Below are positions 5,524 through 13,978 of a stretch of 32,748 bases of DNA, piece after piece. The position numbers and the translations under genes are program-made. The stretch comes from Citromicrobium sp. Its GTDB lineage: Bacteria > Pseudomonadota > Alphaproteobacteria > Sphingomonadales > Sphingomonadaceae. Where the stretch lies: contig QFNA01000059.1 in NCBI GenBank assembly GCA_003248395.1, forward strand, positions 1-32,748. The letters run 5' to 3'. Position 1 is the first letter of the stretch. Every line of letters begins with the position of its first letter. Under the pieces are notes generated by a model, which saw only the letters and a list, made by a program, of their open reading frames with translations, searched no databases and was not told the DNA's origin.

Positions 5524-7244
5524 CAGCGGGTCCTCGGGAAGGCGGGCCAATCGTTCTCGGCCAGATCCTGGCGCGACGGCGCCTGCGCATCGGCCTGGCG
5601 CAGATACATCCAGTAATTGCGCATGACGATGGCGACGTAGCTGCGGGTTTCCCAATAGGGGATCGATTCCATCCACAGCAGGGGATCGCCCTGGTCGACG
5701 ATCTCCGAATTCCAGCGCGCAACGGGCGTCGGCCCGGCATTGTATGCTGCCATCACCTTGGGGAGGGCTCCACTGGTAAACCCGCTCTGGGCGAGCGCCT
5801 CGAGCGCGCGCTGGCCGAAGGCTATATTGGTCGAAGGATCTTTCAAATCAGCGCTGGCGCTCATGTTGATCGATGCGGCATATTCGCGGCGCGCGATCGG
5901 CATGATCTGCATGAGGCCGATGGCGCCCGCGGGGCTGACCACGCTTTCACGGAAGTTCGACTCCTGCAGCGCGTGGGCATAGGCAAGCGCGGGATCGACG
6001 CGCCAGCCACCGCGCGGCACGTGATAGGCCACCGGCCAGCGCAGATTGGGCGGCGAAACCGCCCCGCGCGGGGCGTTGTAGGCCATGAAGGTCTGCGTCT
6101 GCGCCATGCCGAGCGCGCGGGCAAGCCGCGTGAGCGCGGGGTAGGAGACGGGATCGATCCGCCGCGCCTGCCAGCGCAGCGCCTCGTCCGCGAGATCGCG
6201 CCGGTTGACCTCTGTCAGCATCACGGCCTCGCGCACGGCGGGAAGGCTGTCGAGCCGGTCCCAGTCCTGTGCGGTGAGATCGGGAGCCGTGTGATCGCGG
6301 GGCAGGTCCTTGCCGAGTTGCTCGTGTGCCAGCATGCCGTAGAGCGTCTCGGTGAAGCGGGCCGCGCCGCGCAATTGCTCCGCCGCGTCTTCCGGTTGGC
6401 GGCAGCGAACGAAGGCGCGCGAGGCCCAGTAATGCGCCGCCGCCGTCAGTGAATTGGCCTGCGAATTGGCTGCCGCGCGGCGGAAGAAGGTTGCCGCATT
6501 TTCGCAGTCGCCGAGCTTCCATGCCGAAAGGCCGGCGACCCAGTCACCCTCTGCCACCCACGGTCCCGAGCCCTGCGCCACGAGCTGGGCCATGCCGAAG
6601 GCCTCCGGCGTGCGATTCTCGATGTAATAGCTCCAGGCGACGCGCTGCCGCCATTCGGCGCGGGCTTGCGGCGAGAGCGAGGCGTCCACCCCGTCGAGCA
6701 GCAGCCGCGCACCATCGGGATCGTCGTTGGATATGTGCTGGAGGATTGCGCTGGACACGTTACCGGGCATCGTGCCGTCATCGGTCGAGCGCGGCAGCGT
6801 GCGCCGAGTGGTCCCCGATTGCCTGACCAGCTGCCCTTCGGGCGGAAGCGATGGCATGAAGCTGAGGCCGCGGGTCTGGCCGAGGCGAACGATTGCCTCT
6901 GCCTCGGGCGATTGCGAATAGCGGCGCAGCCAGTCCTCGATACGCCCGATATCGATCCGCGGGCTTTCGGGGTGGAGGTAGTAGGCGGCGCGTGCCGACC
7001 CGTGCAGCGGACCGTCGGCGCGCTGGAGCAGCATCATCTCCACGCGGTCCCAGTTGCGGCTGTCGATCGCTTCGAACAGCGAGGCGTAATAGAGCCGGTC
7101 GTCCTGCGAGAGGAGCTGCGGCAGGGCCGCCGAATGCGACCGGGTAAAATAGGCGACGCTGTCACCCTGTTGCGCGGCGAGCGGCACAGCGCCGAAACTG
7201 GCAGCGCAGGCCACCGCAAGAGTGAGGAGACGAAGTTTGGTCAT
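5523..7244 (-). CDS. lytic murein transglycosylase (SLT domain)
   Basis: A 573-residue exported protein. MTKLRLLTLAVACAASFGAV is a signal peptide with probable cleavage after LAAQ. Most of the protein is an Ala-rich helical-repeat region, as in the superhelical Slt70 group, and the C-terminal 150 residues are the SLT domain: YAHALQESNFRESVVSPAGA with the catalytic Glu (about residue 425), then IGLMQIMP and AYNAGPTPVARW. It would cleave the MurNAc-GlcNAc bond of peptidoglycan in the periplasm, giving 1,6-anhydro ends. The ATG at 7244 overlaps the upstream glycosylase-like gene by 4 bp (ATGA). The same frame is open for another 678 bases upstream, but that part belongs to the neighbour's N-terminus and lacks sense as a transglycosylase. 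Confidence 0.92.
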   Translation of the reverse strand: MTKLRLLTLAVACAASFGAVPLAAQQGDSVAYFTRSHSAALPQLLSQDDRLYYASLFEAIDSRNWDRVEMMLLQRADGPLHGSARAAYYLHPESPRIDIGRIEDWLRRYSQSPEAEAIVRLGQTRGLSFMPSLPPEGQLVRQSGTTRRTLPRSTDDGTMPGNVSSAILQHISNDDPDGARLLLDGVDASLSPQARAEWRQRVAWSYYIENRTPEAFGMAQLVAQGSGPWVAEGDWVAGLSAWKLGDCENAATFFRRAAANSQANSLTAAAHYWASRAFVRCRQPEDAAEQLRGAARFTETLYGMLAHEQLGKDLPRDHTAPDLTAQDWDRLDSLPAVREAVMLTEVNRRDLADEALRWQARRIDPVSYPALTRLARALGMAQTQTFMAYNAPRGAVSPPNLRWPVAYHVPRGGWRVDPALAYAHALQESNFRESVVSPAGAIGLMQIMPIARREYAASINMSASADLKDPSTNIAFGQRALEALAQSGFTSGALPKVMAAYNAGPTPVARWNSEIVDQGDPLLWMESIPYWETRSYVAIVMRNYWMYLRQADAQAPSRQDLAENDWPAFPRTR

Positions 7245-7922
7245 GCGGTCCAATCCAACCAGCTGTTCCAGAAAGTGCGGCGGCGCTGCGGCGTCCGCGA
7301 GAGTTCTTCCAGGCTGGGTGCCAGCAGCAGCGGTAGCTGGCGCTCGCCCAGGGTGAGATATTGCGGCTTGCGGCGGTCGTCGGCGGCGATGTCGAAGAGC
7401 GGCGCGAGCTCTCGCCCGAAGACGAGGATGCGTCCCGGCGCAACCAGATTGCAGTGATGGCGCGTCACGCCAGCCAGCCCGCGCGCGGCGAGATCGGCCC
7501 AGTCGGGGTGGCCAGTGGCCGCGGGGATCGCGCTGGCCAGATAGGCATCGTGCGGCTCGACCTGCATGGCACGCAGGATTGCGGACAGGAACCGACCTGC
7601 ACCGCCATCGAGCAGGCCCTCGGCATCGTCGGGATGGGGCTGGGGAATCAGGACGAAAAGCTGCGCGCCGAGGATCGCCGCCGATAGGAGCGGCCTGAGA
7701 CACGGCCGCGAAGGCGCGTTCCAGCGGAGTTCGCTTCGGCGGCGGCTTGGGTCTTTTCTGCGGCTGCGCCGTTACGGTTTCTTCACCTTCGGGCTCCGCC
7801 AGCCAGGAAACGGGCGTGTTCGTAAAGTCCATGTCGACGCCCGCATCGCGCCACCAGTCGAACGCTGCTTCGAGCGCATCGGCAGTATCGAATGCGGGAG
7901 AGTGCTGGCCAGCTGTCGTCAT
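7241..7922 (-). pseudogene. uracil-DNA glycosylase-like gene, frameshifted near 7680-7740
   Basis: Two minus-strand frames together make one protein. From the ATG at 7922 the first gives ALEAAFDWWRDAGVDMDF, then KRPKPPPKRTPLERAFA. From about 7700 another frame gives GAQLFVLIPQPHPDDAEGLL, DAYLASAIPAATGHPDWADL, then VTRHHCNLVAPGRILVFGRE and a C-terminal RRRTFWNSWLDWTA. This is the layout of the uracil-DNA-glycosylase-like proteins of sphingomonads, which should remove uracil from DNA. Homologues as I remember them have more residues between the two parts, so a short deletion plus frameshift is likely. The stop still overlaps the next ATG by 4 bp, so the event may be recent or a sequence error. 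Confidence 0.7.
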
Positions 7923-8004
7923 ATTCGCTCAGGCGCGGGTCTTGACCTCAATCCGCCCAGCAATCAAGGCGTAGGCAAGCCTTCTGCGACGAAAAGAGAG
8001 AGAC

Positions 8005-9651
8005 ATGAGCGAACGTGAATCGATGCCCTGCGACGTTGTGATCGTCGGCGGTGGTCCGGCGGGCCTTTCCGCTGCGATCCGCCTGAAGCAGATCAACGAG
8101 GAACTCGAAGTCGTCGTGCTGGAAAAAGGCAGCGAGATTGGCGCGCATATCCTGTCGGGCGCGGTGATCGATCCGATCGCGCTCGACGAACTGCTACCAG
8201 ACTGGCGCGACATGGGTTGCCCCATGGCAGAGGTGCCGGTGACCGAGAACCACCACTGGGTGCTGTCGGCGACGGGCAAGTCGAACCTGCCCGAAATCAT
8301 GCTGCCGCCGTTCATGGGGAACAACGGGAAATACACCGGTTCGCTGGGCAACATGTGCCGCTGGCTGGCCGAGCAGGCAGAAGCGCTGGGGGTCATGGTG
8401 TTCCCGGGCTTCCCGGCATCGGAAGTGCTGTTTGGCGAGAACGGCGCCGTGGCGGGCGTGATTACGCAGGACATGGGCATCGCCGCCGACGGAAGCGAGA
8501 AGGGCGATTTCCAGCCGGGCATGGAAATCCAGGCGAAATACACGCTGTTCGCGGAAGGTGCGCGCGGCAATCTGACCAAGCAGATGAAGCGCAAATACGA
8601 TCTGGAGGCAGACTGCCAGCCGCAGGTCTACGGTCTCGGGATCAAGGAATTGTGGGACATCGATCCCGAAAGACACGAGCCGGGCCGGGTCATCCATACG
8701 CAGGGCTGGCCTCTGACCGAGAGCGATAGCTGGGGTGGCGGGTTCCTCTACCACCAGGCGAACGGGCAGGTGGCAATCGGCTTCGTCACCGCGCTCGATT
8801 ACAAGAATCCCTATGTTTCGCCCTATCAGGAATTCCAGCGCTGGAAGCACCATCCGGCGATTGCCGAAATCCTCGAGGGCGGGAAACGCGTCGCCTATGG
8901 CGCGCGGGCCATCAACGAGGGCGGCTGGCAGAGCGTGCCCAAGCTTGCCTTCCCCGGCGGCGCGCTGATCGGCTGCTCCGCCGGTTTCGTGAACGTGCCG
9001 CGGATCAAGGGCACGCATACCGCGATGAAGAGCGGGATGCTGGCCGCCGAGAGCGTGGCCGCCGCGATCGCCGGAGGCACCGAGCACAGCGAGCTGATGG
9101 AATACGATACGGCCGTCCGGGAAAGCTGGATCGCTACCGAGCTCAAGAAAGTGAAAAACGCGCAGCCCGCCGTCGCCAAGTTCGGCGGGGATCTCGGCAC
9201 GATCATTGCCGGCATCGACATGTGGATGCGGCAGCTCAAGATCGGCCTGCCGGTGACGATGAAGCACCATCGCGACCACGAGGTGATCCAGCGCGCCGAT
9301 CTTCACCGGCCCATCGCCTATCCCAAGCCCGACGGCGTGCTCAGTTTCGATCGGCTGACCAGCGTCAGTTACAGCTACACCAATCACGCCGAAGATCAGC
9401 CTTGTCACTTGATAGTCAAGGACATGGAACTGCAACGTGCGAGCGAACTCGAAGTGTTTGCGGGGCCCTCCACCCGCTATTGCCCGGCAGGGGTCTATGA
9501 ATGGGTGAGCGAAGACGGCGAGGAACCGAAGTTCGTCATCAATTCGCAGAACTGCGTCCACTGCAAGACCTGCGACATCAAGGACCCGAACCAGAATATC
9601 GAATGGACTACGCCCGAGGGTGGCGGCGGGCCGAACTATCCGAATATGTGA
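8005..9651 (+). CDS. electron transfer flavoprotein-ubiquinone oxidoreductase
   Basis: A 548-residue ETF-QO. The N-terminus holds the FAD Rossmann motif VVIVGGGPAGLSAAIRL; the middle carries the conserved GAHILSGAVIDP and AEGARGNLTKQ segments. The C-terminus holds a ferredoxin-like cluster region: CPAGVYEW, then CVHCKTCDIKDPNQNIEW, supplying the four Cys of a single [4Fe-4S]. The enzyme passes electrons from acyl-CoA and other dehydrogenases, via ETF, to ubiquinone at the inner membrane. Length and motifs are complete. It is divergent from the glycosylase operon, leaving an 82-bp shared upstream region. A purine-rich GAGAGAGAC precedes the ATG. Confidence 0.95.
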   Translation: MSERESMPCDVVIVGGGPAGLSAAIRLKQINEELEVVVLEKGSEIGAHILSGAVIDPIALDELLPDWRDMGCPMAEVPVTENHHWVLSATGKSNLPEIMLPPFMGNNGKYTGSLGNMCRWLAEQAEALGVMVFPGFPASEVLFGENGAVAGVITQDMGIAADGSEKGDFQPGMEIQAKYTLFAEGARGNLTKQMKRKYDLEADCQPQVYGLGIKELWDIDPERHEPGRVIHTQGWPLTESDSWGGGFLYHQANGQVAIGFVTALDYKNPYVSPYQEFQRWKHHPAIAEILEGGKRVAYGARAINEGGWQSVPKLAFPGGALIGCSAGFVNVPRIKGTHTAMKSGMLAAESVAAAIAGGTEHSELMEYDTAVRESWIATELKKVKNAQPAVAKFGGDLGTIIAGIDMWMRQLKIGLPVTMKHHRDHEVIQRADLHRPIAYPKPDGVLSFDRLTSVSYSYTNHAEDQPCHLIVKDMELQRASELEVFAGPSTRYCPAGVYEWVSEDGEEPKFVINSQNCVHCKTCDIKDPNQNIEWTTPEGGGGPNYPNM

Positions 9652-9657
9652 GGAAAT

Positions 9658-10110
9658 ATGTCTGGAGATGTAGACGAGCAGACAATCAAATACCGCGTTC
9701 GAGCGCAAATCATGTGGTATTTAGAAACTGCATCATCTGCGGATCGCCAGCGCTCCTATGAGAAGAATCTGGTCAATGCTGGATCTCCAGGACTTGTCCC
9801 TGCGGAAATGATTGAGCAGTGGGCCGACTGGGTGCGCACGAAAGATGACGATTATAAGGTCGTCGATATCGACCTTTATTGCGAGCCCGTTTTCACGAGA
9901 TCTGAGCAGGCTGCGATCCTGCGATTCCATGACGAATGGAATGAGGCTGCAGATGCGACGCCCGATCCAATGCCTTGGACGGTTGAGGAACTCATCGACA
10001 CGCCAGTCTGGAGCCGCTTTGGCGAGGCTGCCGCTCGGACGCTTGAGGTTTTTAAGCGGCGTGGAGAGTTACTGGACCGAGCCAAATTCGACGCCAACGT
10101 CAAAGGTTAA
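9658..10110 (+). CDS. orphan protein of unknown function, low GC
   Basis: A 150-residue soluble protein, Asp/Glu- and Trp-rich (QIMWYLETAS, EQWADWVRTKDDDY, FHDEWNEAADATPDPMPW). No domain is recognised and no signal peptide or membrane segment is seen. GAGGAAAT places a good Shine-Dalgarno before the ATG at 9658, six bases after the ETF-QO stop. The first 60 coding bases are about 47% GC, clearly below the flanking genes, and codons such as TTA, AAA and TCA are common. It thus looks like a later arrival between ETF-QO and ispE. Its stop abuts the ispE start. Confidence 0.7.
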   Translation: MSGDVDEQTIKYRVRAQIMWYLETASSADRQRSYEKNLVNAGSPGLVPAEMIEQWADWVRTKDDDYKVVDIDLYCEPVFTRSEQAAILRFHDEWNEAADATPDPMPWTVEELIDTPVWSRFGEAAARTLEVFKRRGELLDRAKFDANVKG

Positions 10111-10929
10111 TTGGCAACAGCAATGCGCGAAACCGCCTACGCCAAGATCAACCTTGCGCTGCATGTCCGGGATCGCCGCGAGGACGGGTATCACGAGCTC
10201 GAGACGCTGTTCGCGTTTGTCGATGCGGGAGATGTGCTGACGGCAAGTGCCGCCGAGCAGGACAGCGTGCGGGTTTCGGGCGAGTTTGCGGGTGGCCTGG
10301 ACGATCCGTTCGACAATCTCGTGGCCAAGGCGCTCGGCAAGCTGCCGCGGGCGGATGGACTGGCAATCGCCCTGGAGAAAAACCTGCCCGTTGCAGCAGG
10401 GCTTGGCGGGGGCTCGGCGGATGCGGGGGCGGTCTTCCGGATCGTGCGTGAGCGTTTCGGACTGCCCGATAACTGGCGCGAGCGTGCGGCGAAGCTTGGC
10501 GCGGACGTCCCCGCCTGCGTCGAGAGCCGCACCTGCATCGGGAGGGGCACGGGAACCGAGCTCGAACCTGCCGATGACAGCCTTGCCGGAATGCCCGTCC
10601 TGCTCGTCAATCCGCGCGTTCCGCTGGCGACAGGTCCGGTTTTCAGACGCTGGGACGGTGAGGACCGCGGTGCTTTGCCCGAGGGCGATTCGCGGACCAT
10701 CGCCCTGGCCGGACGCAACGATCTCGAGACGCCGGCGATTTCGCTATGCCCCGCAATCGCCGGCGTTCTGGCGGCTTTGCGCGGAACTTCGCCGATTCTC
10801 GCCCGTATGTCTGGCTCGGGCGCGACCTGTTTCGCGCTGTTCGAGAATTCAGCCGCAAGGGACGCGGCGGTCGACCGGATCGCAGAAGAGCATCCGGGCT
10901 GGTGGCAGTTAAGGGGACAACTTCGATGA
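10111..10929 (+). CDS. ispE: 4-diphosphocytidyl-2-C-methyl-D-erythritol kinase
   Basis: A 272-residue GHMP kinase: AYAKINLALHV at the N-terminus, the ATP loop PVAAGLGGGSADAGAVF, and the C-terminal MSGSGATCFALF. It phosphorylates CDP-methylerythritol at the 2-hydroxyl in the MEP route to isoprenoids, in the cytosol. The start is unclear: a TTG at 10111 follows an AAAGG about 4 bases upstream, and an ATG at 10123 (MRETAYAKIN) fits the usual family N-terminus but lacks a good Shine-Dalgarno. The gene overlaps the next by 4 bp (ATGA). Some residues seem missing compared with the usual 280-290, spread over loops. Confidence 0.92.
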   Translation: MATAMRETAYAKINLALHVRDRREDGYHELETLFAFVDAGDVLTASAAEQDSVRVSGEFAGGLDDPFDNLVAKALGKLPRADGLAIALEKNLPVAAGLGGGSADAGAVFRIVRERFGLPDNWRERAAKLGADVPACVESRTCIGRGTGTELEPADDSLAGMPVLLVNPRVPLATGPVFRRWDGEDRGALPEGDSRTIALAGRNDLETPAISLCPAIAGVLAALRGTSPILARMSGSGATCFALFENSAARDAAVDRIAEEHPGWWQLRGQLR

Positions 10930-11654
10930 TGATCGACAATTTGCCGTATCGTCAGGTCAATGCTGACGACCTGCGGCCCGGTGGACTGATCTGCGTCGCC
11001 GACCATGCCTCCAATTTCGTGCCGGGCGACGTCGAGCTGGGGATCGATCCCAAATTGCTCGATACGCATATCGCAGTCGATATCGGCGTGAAGGGTCTCG
11101 CCGACAGGCTGGCGCGACGCCACGCCATGCCCGCTCATATCGCCACCGTGAGCAGGCTGGTTTGCGATCTTCATCGTAACGAAGACGACCCGTCGGTCGT
11201 GCCGAGCGAGAGCGACGGACGGTTGATCCCGGGCAATATCGGCGCCGATTTGGGCATGCGACTGGAGCGGTTTCATCGGCCCTATCACAAGGCGCTGGGC
11301 GATCTGGTCGACCGGGCGAAGCCGCGCATGATCGTGGCCGTGCACAGCTTCACGCCGAAACTGGAAACGGGAAGCGAAGATCGGCCGTGGGAAGTCGGGC
11401 TGCTTTACAATCAGGACGACCGGGCCGCGCGGCATGCCATCCGGCTGTTTGGCGAACAAGGGCTGACCGTAGGCGACAATGAGCCCTATTCGGGCAAGGA
11501 GCTCAATGCGACTATGGACCGCCATGCAGAGGCCCGGGGCATCCCCTATTGCACGGTCGAAATTCGTCAGGACCAGATTGCGACGCCAGCCGGGCAGGCG
11601 CGCTGGGCCAATTTGCTGGCCGACGTCATGGGCAGGGTCGCGCTGGAGGTTTAA
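10926..11654 (+). CDS. N-formylglutamate amidohydrolase family protein
   Basis: A 242-residue protein of the FGase/HutG-like family: GLICVADHASNFVPGDVELG at the N-terminus, then VDIGVKGLADRLARR, VCDLHRNEDDPSVVP, the VAVHSFTPKLE His segment and YCTVEIRQD near the end. His and Glu residues in these blocks match the metal-binding, zinc-hydrolase pattern of the family. Experimentally known members split N-formylglutamate to formate and glutamate, but many relatives are untested, and no histidine-degradation genes are nearby, so the substrate here is open. It is translationally coupled to ispE (ATGATG start overlapping its TGA). Confidence 0.85.
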   Translation: MMIDNLPYRQVNADDLRPGGLICVADHASNFVPGDVELGIDPKLLDTHIAVDIGVKGLADRLARRHAMPAHIATVSRLVCDLHRNEDDPSVVPSESDGRLIPGNIGADLGMRLERFHRPYHKALGDLVDRAKPRMIVAVHSFTPKLETGSEDRPWEVGLLYNQDDRAARHAIRLFGEQGLTVGDNEPYSGKELNATMDRHAEARGIPYCTVEIRQDQIATPAGQARWANLLADVMGRVALEV

Positions 11655-11741
11655 AGCCACGCTATTGCGCGGTCGCGATGTTCTTGCCTTAGTCTGCCCG
11701 CCCCACTCTGCTACGCATGAGACGCTCAATGGAGATGTTGC

Positions 11742-13589
11742 ATGCCCGCCTATCGTTCACGCACCACCACTCACGGTCGCAACATGGCCGGCGCGCGCGG
11801 ATTGTGGCGCGCGACGGGGATGAAGGATGGCGATTTCGGCAAGCCGATCATCGCGGTTGTGAACAGCTTTACCCAGTTTGTCCCCGGACATGTCCACTTG
11901 AAGGACCTCGGCCAGCTTGTTGCTCGCGAAATCGAGACTGCGGGCGGCGTCGCCAAGGAATTCAACACGATTGCGGTCGATGACGGGATCGCCATGGGGC
12001 ATGACGGCATGCTCTATTCGCTTCCCAGCCGCGACCTGATTGCCGACAGTGTCGAGTATATGGTCAACGCGCATTGCGCCGACGCCATGGTGTGCATTTC
12101 CAATTGCGACAAGATCACGCCGGGCATGCTGATGGCGGCTATGCGGCTGAACATCCCGGCGGTGTTCGTAAGCGGTGGACCGATGGAAGCGGGCAAGGTG
12201 GTGGTGAAGGGCAAGGAGGTCGCTCTCGACCTGGTCGACGCGATGGTGGCCGCAGCCGACGAGACCTATAGCGACGAGGAAGTCACCGCGATCGAGCAAA
12301 ACGCCTGCCCGACCTGCGGCAGTTGCAGCGGCATGTTCACGGCCAATTCGATGAACTGCCTGACCGAGGCGCTCGGCCTGTCGCTACCCGGTAATGGATC
12401 GACGCTGGCGACTCATGCCGACCGGCAAGGGCTCTTCGAGCGGGCCGGCCGGCTCGTGGTCACGCTAGCGAAACGCTATTACGAGGAAGACGACGAAAGC
12501 GTGCTGCCGCTCTCGATCGCGAGTTTCGAAGCCTTCGAAAACGCCATGAGCCTCGACATCGCGATGGGCGGGTCGACCAATACCGTGCTTCACCTGCTGG
12601 CTGCAGCGCATGAGGCGGGCGTCGATTTCACCATGCGCGATATCGACCGCTTGAGCAGGCAGGTCCCGTGCCTGTCGAAAGTCGCGCCGGCCAAGAACGA
12701 CGTGCATATGGAGGACGTCCACCGCGCCGGCGGGATCATGGCGATCCTCGGCGAACTGGAAAAGGCCGGTCTGCTGCACACCGCACTGCCGACCGTACAT
12801 TCTCCGACAATGGCCGATGCTCTTGACGATTGGGACATCGGGCGAACGCAGAACAACAAGGTACGCGAATTCTATTCCGCCGCGCCGGGCGGCGTGCCGA
12901 CACAGACCGCCTTCAGCCAGTCGCGCCGGTGGGAGAATCTCGATCTCGACCGCGAGGGCGGCGTGATCCGCTCCGCCGAGCATGCGTTCAGCAAGGACGG
13001 CGGATTGGCTGTCCTGTATGGCAATATCGCCCGCGACGGATGCATCGTGAAGACCGCCGGGGTGGACGAGAGCATCCTCACCTTCTCCGGGCCGGCCAAG
13101 GTTTACGAAAGCCAGGACGATGCCGTGACCGCTATCCTGACCGGACAGGTGGTGGAGGGCGACGTGGTGGTCATTCGCTACGAAGGACCGCGAGGCGGGC
13201 CCGGAATGCAGGAAATGCTCTACCCGACCAGCTATCTCAAGTCGAAGGGGCTGGGCGCGGCCTGCGCCCTGCTGACCGACGGGCGTTTTTCGGGCGGAAC
13301 CTCGGGCCTGTCGATCGGTCATGTCTCGCCCGAAGCGGCCGAAGGCGGCGAGATCGGCCTGGTCGAAAATGGCGACATTATCGCGATCGATATCCCTAAT
13401 CGCACCATTGCGCTGGAGGTGTCGGACGAACGACTGGCCGAACGGCGTACCAGGGCGGAAGAACGGGGCTGGACCCCGGTAAAACCGCGCGAGCGCAACG
13501 TGTCTCCGGCGCTGGAGGCCTATGCGGCGATGACGACATCGGCAGCGCGCGGGGCGGTGCGCGACGTATCGCAAATCAGCGCGCGCTGA
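11742..13589 (+). CDS. ilvD: dihydroxy-acid dehydratase
   Basis: A 615-residue IlvD of full length. N-terminus PAYRSRTTTHGRNMAGARGL; cluster ligands in ISNCDKITPGMLMAAMRL and NACPTCGSCSGMFTANSMNC; then GLSLPGNGS and the C-terminal LLTDGRFSGGTSGLSIGHVS and SPEAAEGG blocks. It dehydrates dihydroxyisovalerate and dihydroxymethylvalerate to the 2-keto acids in valine, leucine and isoleucine synthesis, using an Fe-S cluster and Mg. A GGAG lies about 9 bases before the ATG. The 87 bp upstream could hold its own promoter, but I see no strong -35/-10 pair. Confidence 0.96.
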   Translation: MPAYRSRTTTHGRNMAGARGLWRATGMKDGDFGKPIIAVVNSFTQFVPGHVHLKDLGQLVAREIETAGGVAKEFNTIAVDDGIAMGHDGMLYSLPSRDLIADSVEYMVNAHCADAMVCISNCDKITPGMLMAAMRLNIPAVFVSGGPMEAGKVVVKGKEVALDLVDAMVAAADETYSDEEVTAIEQNACPTCGSCSGMFTANSMNCLTEALGLSLPGNGSTLATHADRQGLFERAGRLVVTLAKRYYEEDDESVLPLSIASFEAFENAMSLDIAMGGSTNTVLHLLAAAHEAGVDFTMRDIDRLSRQVPCLSKVAPAKNDVHMEDVHRAGGIMAILGELEKAGLLHTALPTVHSPTMADALDDWDIGRTQNNKVREFYSAAPGGVPTQTAFSQSRRWENLDLDREGGVIRSAEHAFSKDGGLAVLYGNIARDGCIVKTAGVDESILTFSGPAKVYESQDDAVTAILTGQVVEGDVVVIRYEGPRGGPGMQEMLYPTSYLKSKGLGAACALLTDGRFSGGTSGLSIGHVSPEAAEGGEIGLVENGDIIAIDIPNRTIALEVSDERLAERRTRAEERGWTPVKPRERNVSPALEAYAAMTTSAARGAVRDVSQISAR

Positions 13590-13627
13590 CACTTGCCCCT
13601 GCTGCGCGGACGTGGCAGCGACGGCAA

Positions 13628-13978
13628 ATGCGATCGAAACTGACGTATCGACTGGGTCTGGCCGGTCTGGCGGCCCTCCCGTTGGCCGGGTGCGGACCGC
13701 CCGACGCAGCGCCCGATATTGCCGAGCAGGGCGGCGAGCCGGTCGAATGTGCACTCGACGGGGCGGAGGATTTCAGCGCCGATTGCATGGTCATGGACAG
13801 CGGCGGGGTGCGCGTGGTGTTTCATCCCGATGGCGGATTCCGGAGGCTGGAAGGCGGATCCCTGCCGACAAGCTATGACGGGGCGGACGTCGCGCGAAGC
13901 CAGACCGAGCAAGGCTTCACCGTGGTAAGCATCGGCGACGATCGGTATCGCTTCCCCGCACAAGCCGGCGATGAATGA
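13628..13978 (+). CDS. small lipoprotein of unknown function
   Basis: A 116-residue protein with a lipoprotein signal, RLGLAGLAALPLAGC, so Cys22 would be lipidated after cleavage. The mature part has two further cysteines (VECALDG and ADCMVMD) and a compact beta-rich tail (GGVRVVFHPDGGFRRLEGG, DDRYRFP). No known domain is recognised. It overlaps the downstream NAD(P)HX repair gene by 8 bp, so the two are co-expressed, though the location (envelope) and the neighbour's role (cytosol) differ. Confidence 0.8.
   Translation: MRSKLTYRLGLAGLAALPLAGCGPPDAAPDIAEQGGEPVECALDGAEDFSADCMVMDSGGVRVVFHPDGGFRRLEGGSLPTSYDGADVARSQTEQGFTVVSIGDDRYRFPAQAGDE

Noticed and set aside
5523..7922. One 799-residue minus-strand open frame as a glycosylase-transglycosylase fusion
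   Set aside because: Its middle is out-of-frame translation of the glycosylase gene; the transglycosylase has its own signal peptide and ATG at 7244.
8194..9708. 504-codon minus-strand frame opposite ETF-QO
   Set aside because: Shadow of a full-length, motif-complete gene.
10191..11729. 512-codon minus-strand frame opposite ispE and the amidohydrolase
   Set aside because: Shadow of two clear plus-strand genes; composition is that of antisense translation.
12465..13754. 429-codon minus-strand frame opposite ilvD
   Set aside because: Shadow of ilvD; no domain or start signal.
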